A stretch of DNA of 12,238 bases from Paratractidigestivibacter sp963605405 (GTDB lineage Bacteria; Actinomycetota; Coriobacteriia; Coriobacteriales; Atopobiaceae): the NCBI GenBank assembly GCA_963605405.1, contig CAVCUP010000041.1, positions 1-12,238 on the forward strand, written 5' to 3'. Positions within the stretch are counted from its first letter, which is position 1; every line of letters starts with the position of its first letter. The position numbers and the translations under genes are program-made. The notes under the pieces are model-generated. The model searched no databases. It saw only the letters and a list, made by a program, of their open reading frames with translations, and was not told where the DNA came from. Below, one piece after another: positions 8,803-12,238 of this stretch.

Positions 8803-8950
8803 CGTTGCGCATAAGAGGGTGGTGGCAGCCGAGGGCTTCTTCGCGTTGGCAATAAGGGCGTGATGGCAGGCCCGACCTCCGGGGCGTCGCGAAAACAGGA
8901 GCGATGACACGCCTAGGCAACAAAATGTTGCCTAAAACGGGGTGATGGCA
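8803..8950 (-). repeat. Left arm of symmetric array: four 25-bp repeats at 41-bp period (minus orientation)
   Basis: Units at 8803-8827, 8844-8868, 8885-8909 and 8926-8950 start exactly 41 bp apart. Read on the minus strand each begins like TGCCATCAC and ends like GCAACR. Compared by hand with the best right-arm unit (8971-8995) they match at 19, 18, 17 and 24 of 25 positions, so conservation decays away from the centre, though not strictly. Spacers are 16 bp. The spacer before the outermost unit (minus strand) ends CCCTCGGC, the same as the spacer between the first two right-arm units, so part of the spacer may belong to the repeat. A weaker seventeen-of-22 resemblance at 8726-8747 is out of register. 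Confidence 0.88.
8914..8934. repeat. Perfect 9-bp-arm palindrome inside the array
   Basis: TAGGCAACA (8914-8922), AAA, then TGTTGCCTA (8926-8934) form a perfect hairpin with a three-base loop. The right half is the end of the innermost left-arm repeat (8926-8950), so the left half may be a facing partial copy of the same unit end. It is the only tight small hairpin in the array. Confidence 0.8.
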
Positions 8951-8970
8951 AGACGAGCGCGGCGAGAATC

Positions 8971-9077
8971 TGCCATCACCCCGTTTTACGCAACAAAACC
9001 GCCCCCTCGGCTGCCATCACCCCCGTATACGCAACATCCCCGCCCCGCCGTCCGCCATCACGCCGTTTTGCGCAACA
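8971..9077 (+). repeat. Right arm of symmetric array: three 25-bp repeats at 41-bp period (plus orientation)
   Basis: Units at 8971-8995, 9012-9036 and 9053-9077 start exactly 41 bp apart, with 16-bp spacers rich in CCGCC. The second and third match the first at 22 of 25 positions each by hand. The arm mirrors the left arm about 8960.5: each plus unit faces a minus unit at equal distance, and the innermost pair is 24/25 complementary across a 20-nt centre (8951-8970). The slot expected next (9094-9118) is not recognisable, but 9107-9127 (GCCACGCCGTT... GCAGCA) looks like a degenerate copy with a 3-nt deletion, out of register. The rest of 8673-9218 shows only this array and the signals of the flanking genes. 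Confidence 0.9.
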
Positions 9078-9151
9078 CACCCGCCTTGCCGCAACGCGGC
9101 GGCCGGGCCACGCCGTTGCCCGCAGCAAATCCGTGACGCCCTTCCATCGCG

Positions 9152-9182
9152 TTGAACGCCGAAAAGCGGATTGGGGTAGGCT
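9152..9182 (+). promoter_or_regulatory. Weak candidate promoter for the YvlD-family gene
   Basis: TTGAAC (9152-9157) and TAGGCT (9177-9182) are 19 nt apart, longer than ideal. The position, 37 nt before the ATG, suits a promoter, but both boxes are imperfect. Confidence 0.25.
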
Positions 9183-9218
9183 CTACCTAGCAAACGCAGC
9201 CTCACCAAAGGAGCAACC

Positions 9219-9575
9219 ATGGGATTCATAGGCAGTTGGATAGCCACCTCCATCGCGACCGCGGCAGCGATCTGGCTCGTGCCCGGCATCGAGGCCATCG
9301 GCGGCTCTTGGGCGGCGCCCATCTTCACCGCGCTCGTCCTGGGCGTCCTCAACGCCACCATCAAGCCCGTCATCGGCTTCTTCTCCGTCCCCCTCAAGGT
9401 CCTGACGCTCGGCCTCTTCAGCCTCGTGGTCAACGCGGTCGTCCTGGAGCTCGCGAGTTACTTCGCTCGCAACATCTTCCATGCGGGCATCTATGTCGAG
9501 AGCTTCGGGGCGGCGTTCTTCGGCGCCATCGTGATCTCTGTCGTGGGCGCAATCGTGGGCGGCGTCATCGACTAG
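9219..9575 (+). CDS. YvlD/phage-holin-4 family four-helix membrane protein
   Basis: 118 aa, the normal size for this family of small integral membrane proteins. Four hydrophobic stretches are visible at about 3-22, 28-50, 60-82 and 95-117, with typical sequences: LVLGVLNATIKPVIGFF (39-55) and LTLGLFSLVVNAVVLELAS (67-85) carry the conserved N-x2-[IVL]-KP and LGLFxLVVNA patterns of the YvlD group. AAAGGAG (9207-9213) gives a clear ribosome site 5 nt before the ATG. The family name refers to a similarity with phage holins; there are no phage genes here, and a role in lysis is not implied. In Bacillus, relatives belong to envelope-stress operons, but no such partners are seen. A terminator follows 30 nt after the stop, so it is probably a single-gene transcript. 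Confidence 0.9.
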   Translation: MGFIGSWIATSIATAAAIWLVPGIEAIGGSWAAPIFTALVLGVLNATIKPVIGFFSVPLKVLTLGLFSLVVNAVVLELASYFARNIFHAGIYVESFGAAFFGAIVISVVGAIVGGVID

Positions 9576-9604
9576 CGAGAAAGGCTCATATACGTGCACG
9601 CAGG

Positions 9605-9641
9605 GCGGGCGGGGAAATCACTTCCTGCCCGCTTTCTTGTT
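9605..9641 (+). terminator. Intrinsic terminator after the YvlD-family gene
   Basis: GCGGGCGGGGAA (9605-9616) pairs with TTCCTGCCCGC (9622-9632), with one G-T pair and one bulge, across the loop ATCAC. TTTCTTGTT follows at 9633-9641. The other strand lacks a T-run, so it serves the plus-strand gene only. Confidence 0.75.
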
Positions 9642-9677
9642 GCCTGGGGCCGCCTGTGCAAACGCCGAGGGAACCGC

Positions 9678-10937
9678 TTAGCTCTCCTGCCCGGTCCCGT
9701 CGCCCGCACCGGCGCCGTCGCCCGCCATCAGGCCCGAGAAGGCGCCCGCTATGCCGGCCACGGCCTGTGCGGCAAGACCTGCGGCGGTGTCCATCGCCGA
9801 CTCCCTCGCCGACTCTACGTTGGCGCCGAGCGCTGCGCCGAGAAGCGCCCAGACCAGGTCCTTCGTTCGCTGGTCGGCGGCCCCGAGCGCGCCCAGCACC
9901 TTCTGCACGGACTGCGCGGAGCCCGTGACCTCCCCGAGCGTCGTCGCCCCACCCGCCTGGAGCACTTCGAAGAGCTCGTCGGTGAAGCGCTCACGCTCCC
10001 CGGGGTCGACGCCCTCGAGCCAGCCCGCGAGCGCCGACGCGAGCCTCACCGAATCCGGCTCCAGCCCCTCAGCGGGGACCAGCCCGCCGGCATCGACCTG
10101 CCAGCACATGGGATCGTGCTGTAGGGCCCCGTCCGCCTCGCTTCTCACCACGAGCTTGGGCGTGCCGTCGTCGAAGAGCGCCCCCACGATGTCGTAGGCG
10201 GGCACCACGTGGACGAAGCGCTCGCCATAGACGTCGCGCGCGCCGATGGGGCAGGCATCAGAGGCCATGCCGGGGCCGTCGTCGCTCCACACCGTGTCCA
10301 CGCAACCGCGCAGCTCCTCGGGCAGGGCCGCGGCCGCGTAAGCGGCGAGGAGGCCGCCCTTGGAATGCCCGCCCACGTAGAGCCGGCGCCCCTCGTCGCG
10401 CGCCCGAAGGGCCTGTGACTCCAGGTATCGCGCCGCGGCCTTCTGTGCGGACGTCACGGTGAAGCTCAGCATGAAGTCCTCCTTCCAGCCGACGAGCGTG
10501 TTATCGGTCCCTCGGAAGGCGACATAGGTATGGGTATCCGAGACGCCGCAGCTCACGGCCGAGAACTGAAGGGTCCTCTCCTCGTCGACGACGTCGACGT
10601 AAGCGCTCAGGGCCGCGCCGCCGAAGCGCGCCGACTCCCCCGCAGCTCGCACGAACCGCGCGTCGATCCCGGCGAGGGAACGCACCCACGGCGAGATGTC
10701 GCAAGCCTCGCCGGGACCGGAGGCGCTCTGCGCGCCGGTCGCGTCGCCGGCGCGCTCAAGGAAGGCCGCGCACGCGTCGCGCACGCTCACCGAGCCGCCC
10801 TCAGCCGGCCCGGGAACAATGCCGCCCAGGTCAAGATAGGCGATGCAGGCGACGACGAGGTTGTCTGCGTCGTTGAAGCCCCTCTCGCCGAACGAGAGGT
10901 CGCCTCTCCACTCGAGATAATCGCGGATATCCGCCAA
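9678..10937 (-). CDS. DUF2974 (Mbeg1-like) alpha/beta-hydrolase, lipase class 3-like
   Basis: About 419 aa from the chosen start. The N-terminus (ADIRDYLEWRGDLSF ... FNDADNLVVACIAYLD) is the hallmark opening of the DUF2974 family, whose members are predicted serine hydrolases without a known substrate. The nucleophile elbow is GGHSKGG (Ser192). PAYDIVGALF (Asp249) and QHDPMCWQV (His274) supply the likely remaining triad residues; YVAFRGTD (138-145) is the preceding conserved strand and oxyanion region. The C-terminal 55 residues are rich in Ala and Gly and weakly hydrophobic. No signal peptide is seen, so it is probably cytoplasmic. Start: no ATG is available. TTG at 10937 follows GGGGGTG (10944-10950) by 6 nt and gives the family's normal N-terminus; GTG at 10946 and TTG at 10958 are in frame but lack a ribosome site. 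It is divergent from the double-glycine peptide genes. Fold is sure, substrate and start are not. Confidence 0.88.
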   Translation of the reverse strand: MADIRDYLEWRGDLSFGERGFNDADNLVVACIAYLDLGGIVPGPAEGGSVSVRDACAAFLERAGDATGAQSASGPGEACDISPWVRSLAGIDARFVRAAGESARFGGAALSAYVDVVDEERTLQFSAVSCGVSDTHTYVAFRGTDNTLVGWKEDFMLSFTVTSAQKAAARYLESQALRARDEGRRLYVGGHSKGGLLAAYAAAALPEELRGCVDTVWSDDGPGMASDACPIGARDVYGERFVHVVPAYDIVGALFDDGTPKLVVRSEADGALQHDPMCWQVDAGGLVPAEGLEPDSVRLASALAGWLEGVDPGERERFTDELFEVLQAGGATTLGEVTGSAQSVQKVLGALGAADQRTKDLVWALLGAALGANVESARESAMDTAAGLAAQAVAGIAGAFSGLMAGDGAGAGDGTGQES

Positions 10938-11090
10938 AGCACGCACCCCCGAAACCAATAATGCCGACTTTTACGCTGCGCTCCGGCGCGCGAGGTCGCG
11001 CGTCCGTCCGTTTTCGGAGAGCATACCCAACGCGCATGCCCGGTTACGCGCCGCAGCATGTCGGGCGCCCGCGAGAAACCGAGTCTGCGA

Positions 11091-11107
11091 CGCGCACTCG
11101 ATGCGCG
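11091..11107. promoter_or_regulatory. 17-bp imperfect palindrome upstream of the double-glycine peptide genes
   Basis: CGCGCA-CTCGA-TGCGCG has perfect 6-bp arms and lies just before the candidate -10 box at 11116, over the place of the -35 region. That position suits an operator. No regulator gene is identifiable next to it. Confidence 0.35.
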
Positions 11108-11115
11108 AGATGCCG

Positions 11116-11121
11116 TATAAA
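11116..11121 (+). promoter_or_regulatory. Candidate -10 box of the double-glycine peptide operon
   Basis: TATAAA matches the -10 consensus at 5 of 6 positions in otherwise GC-rich DNA, about 42 nt before the first ATG at 11163. No good -35 box is present at 16 to 18 nt, so activation by a regulator, or a different sigma factor, is possible. Confidence 0.45.
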
Positions 11122-11162
11122 GTCCTTGTAGGGTTGCGAATCTCGACCTAAGGAGAGCCGCC

Positions 11163-11498
11163 ATGAACGCCAGCAACGACGCCGAGAAAGACCCCCGTGC
11201 GCTCGCCCCCGAGCTCGTCGATGAAGACCTCGCCGAGGCCAACGGCGGGGTCACGTACCACGACAGGTCGGCCGATAAATACTACATATGGATAGGCTAC
11301 GACAACGACGACAAGTACCTCTGCCCCAACTGCAGGCGGCCCGTTCACATCGGGTCCTGGCTCAGGTACTATTGCGACCCCTGCAACGCCTCGTGGCTCG
11401 ACGAAAGCAGGCTCGTGCCCAACATCGCAAGCGGGACCTGGAAGGAGATTCCCCGGGAAGAGTACAGTGAGGACGGCTGGTCCTTCACGTTCGCGTAG
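11163..11498 (+). CDS. Double-glycine-leader peptide with four-cysteine zinc-ribbon core (copy 1)
   Basis: 111 aa. I do not recognise a characterised family. The first 29 residues are acidic and end ELVDEDLAEANGG, which resembles the double-glycine leaders cleaved and exported by peptidase-C39 ABC transporters, as in class II bacteriocins and some RiPPs. The predicted core after Gly28-Gly29 is about 82 residues: a Tyr-rich part (HDRSADKYYIW, 33-43), then Cys54-x2-Cys57-x13-Cys71-x2-Cys74, the spacing of a zinc ribbon, then LVPNIASGTWKEI (84-96). The ribosome site is AAGGAGA, about 7 nt before the ATG. A paralogue starts 63 nt downstream, and the two cores are about 54% identical (39 of 72 by hand). 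No transporter, immunity or modification gene lies in this window. Alternatives are a cytoplasmic zinc-ribbon protein whose GG is fortuitous, or a secreted effector. The gene is sure; the function is unknown. Confidence 0.82.
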   Translation: MNASNDAEKDPRALAPELVDEDLAEANGGVTYHDRSADKYYIWIGYDNDDKYLCPNCRRPVHIGSWLRYYCDPCNASWLDESRLVPNIASGTWKEIPREEYSEDGWSFTFA

Positions 11499-11509
11499 GG
11501 AGGGCCGGA

Positions 11510-11528
11510 CAGCGCCCCAAAAGCGCTG
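11510..11528 (+). other. Small intergenic hairpin between the two paralogous peptide genes
   Basis: CAGCGC (11510-11515) pairs with GCGCTG (11523-11528) over a 7-nt loop. No T-run follows, so it is more likely an mRNA stabiliser or processing structure than a terminator, and the two genes are probably one transcript. Confidence 0.35.
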
Positions 11529-11561
11529 AGACCGCAAGGCAGACTCAAGAAAGGAACTCCG

Positions 11562-11879
11562 ATGGAAACCGAGAAAAACGTCGCCGCCATCTCCGATGAT
11601 GAGCTCGCCAGCGTAAGCGGAGGCTTGGTGACTTGGCATGACGCCGCGACCGACAAGTACTACAAATGGTCAGGCGGCTCATATAGCCAGAAGTACCTCT
11701 GCCCCAACTGCGGGCGTCCCCTGAGCTCTAGTTGGGGAATCAATTACTCATGTGGTTCCTGCGACGCCTCGTGGTTCTACGAGGACCGCCTCGTCCCCAA
11801 CTACGCCTCCGGCAGGTGGGCCGAGATCACCAAAGAACAGTACTACGACGAGGGCAACAAGAAGCCCGCCGGCCGTTAA
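11562..11879 (+). CDS. Double-glycine-leader peptide with four-cysteine zinc-ribbon core (copy 2)
   Basis: 105 aa, tandem paralogue of the gene at 11163. The leader is shorter and more typical: ISDDELASVSGG ends at Gly20-Gly21, with acidic residues and hydrophobic positions as in double-glycine leaders. The core keeps every landmark of copy 1: WHDAATDKYYKW (25-36), KYLCPNC then Cys-x13-Cys-x2-Cys (Cys47, Cys50, Cys64, Cys67), ASW (69-71), RLVPNYASGRWAEI (76-89). Between copies the leaders diverge apart from the D-[ED]-[DE]-L-A...GG pattern, whereas the core stays conserved, suggesting selection on the core. The C-terminal tails (after about 95) are unrelated and hydrophilic here (GNKKPAGR). 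The ribosome site is AAAGGA, about 7 nt before the ATG. It probably ends the operon, with a hairpin 13 nt after the stop. Function is unknown. Confidence 0.82.
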   Translation: METEKNVAAISDDELASVSGGLVTWHDAATDKYYKWSGGSYSQKYLCPNCGRPLSSSWGINYSCGSCDASWFYEDRLVPNYASGRWAEITKEQYYDEGNKKPAGR

Positions 11880-11891
11880 TCGCCCCCCTGG

Positions 11892-11920
11892 CGCGCTGTT
11901 GATGCAGCGCGATTCCGATT
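11892..11920 (+). terminator. Probable first terminator of the peptide operon
   Basis: CGCGCTG (11892-11898) pairs with CAGCGCG (11905-11911) over the loop TTGATG. The tail ATTCCGATTTT is only partly T-rich, so termination may be incomplete and be finished by the stronger hairpin at 11991. Confidence 0.45.
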
Positions 11921-11990
11921 TTGAGTAAAGAGGGTCCGCGAGAGACGGGCCGAGAATCCGCGAAACACGGCAAGGCGCCCCAGCCCAGTC

Positions 11991-12032
11991 AAAAAAGCGC
12001 CCCCCATTCACATGAACGGGGGGCGCTTCTTG
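11991..12032. terminator. Bidirectional intrinsic terminator between convergent genes
   Basis: AAGCGCCCCCC (11995-12005) pairs perfectly with GGGGGGCGCTT (12018-12028); the loop can add TTCA/TGAA. TTCTT lies on the plus side and a run of six A at 11991-11996 gives TTTTTT on the minus strand. It can end both the plus-strand peptide operon and the minus-strand alcohol dehydrogenase. Confidence 0.88.
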
Positions 12033-12075
12033 CTATCTAAGCTCGAAGGAGCCTTGCGGGGCTAGGAGCGAATCC

Positions 12076-12238
12076 TTAGGCCTCGGGGCAGATCTTCTTG
12101 AAGAGCTCGACGACGTCCTCGAGGGAGGCGTCGCGGGGGTTGCCGGGGAAGCAGGCGTCGGCGACGGCGTCCTTGGCCAGGACCTCGATCTCGTCGGCCT
12201 TCATGGCCTCGCAGACCTTGGGGATGTTCACGTCCTCG
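12076..12238 (-). CDS. Iron-containing alcohol dehydrogenase, C-terminal fragment (runs off the window)
   Basis: Only the last 53 codons are inside; the start lies beyond the right edge. The peptide begins EDVNIPKVCEAMKADEIEVL and contains DACFPGNPRDASLEDVVELF before ending KKICPEA. The D-x-C-x2-x-NPR-x5-[DE]-[DE]-[IV]-x-x-L[FY] pattern is the typical C-terminus of group III iron-dependent alcohol dehydrogenases such as FucO and butanol dehydrogenases, which interconvert aldehydes and alcohols with NAD(P)H in fermentation. The metal and cofactor sites are outside the window, so the substrate cannot be given, and a bifunctional AdhE is not fully excluded. A strong terminator begins 44 nt after the stop. 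It points toward the peptide genes and is unrelated to them by strand. Confidence 0.82.
   Translation of the reverse strand, partial: EDVNIPKVCEAMKADEIEVLAKDAVADACFPGNPRDASLEDVVELFKKICPEA

Noticed and set aside
8803..9077. CRISPR array
   Set aside because: Spacing is regular, but the repeats are degenerate, the spacers are only 16 bp and partly similar, the two arms face each other, and no cas genes are present.
8942..9136. Plus-strand open frame of 64 codons across the repeat array
   Set aside because: The 41-bp period is not a multiple of three, so the repeats are read in changing frames; there is no ribosome site, and the product has low-complexity Pro/Arg composition.
9219..9575. Phage holin or prophage remnant
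   Set aside because: The family name suggests it, but no other phage genes are near, and the YvlD group is a chromosomal membrane protein family.
9183..9599. Minus-strand open frame opposite the YvlD-family gene
   Set aside because: It is the Asp/Glu/Arg-rich complement of a membrane protein gene and covers that gene's ribosome site.

Overview
The window is high-GC DNA whose gene content suggests an anaerobic, gut-type actinobacterium of the class Coriobacteriia (Collinsella/Olsenella-like). The reasons are high GC with strong Shine-Dalgarno sites, an AddAB (not RecBCD or AdnAB) recombination nuclease in an actinobacterial-looking genome, a YerC-type TrpR-like regulator, a DUF2974-type hydrolase and an iron-dependent alcohol dehydrogenase. 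The genus is an inference from overall style, not from a marker gene.

Layout. 128-1204 (-) is a Tat-exported lipoprotein of the P1/S58 (DmpA/NylC-like) self-processing hydrolase family. 1480-8235 (-) holds addB then addA, only 3 nt apart and probably translationally coupled, encoding the double-strand-break resection helicase-nuclease. Upstream of addB on the same strand, 8391-8672 (-) is a small TrpR-superfamily DNA-binding protein. 8673-9218 has no credible gene. It contains an array of a 25-bp motif repeated at an exact 41-bp period, four copies in one orientation and three in the other, symmetric about one centre (8803-9077). 9219-9575 (+) is a four-helix YvlD/phage-holin-4 family membrane protein followed by an intrinsic terminator. 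9678-10937 (-) is a DUF2974/lipase-class-3-like serine hydrolase. 11163-11879 (+) holds two tandem paralogous small genes, each a double-glycine leader joined to a tyrosine/tryptophan-rich segment with a four-cysteine zinc-ribbon pattern. A bidirectional terminator (11991-12032) separates them from the C-terminal end of an iron-containing alcohol dehydrogenase entering from the right edge (12076-12238, -).

How the genes relate. AddB and AddA form one enzyme. The TrpR-like gene may share their transcript or merely neighbour them. The rest look like independent housekeeping or accessory units. The two observations that go beyond standard annotation are the symmetric 41-bp repeat array and the pair of double-glycine-leader/zinc-ribbon peptides, for which I know no characterised system. 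Short flanks without genes (1-127, 1205-1479, 10938-11162) show only the candidate regulatory signals listed.
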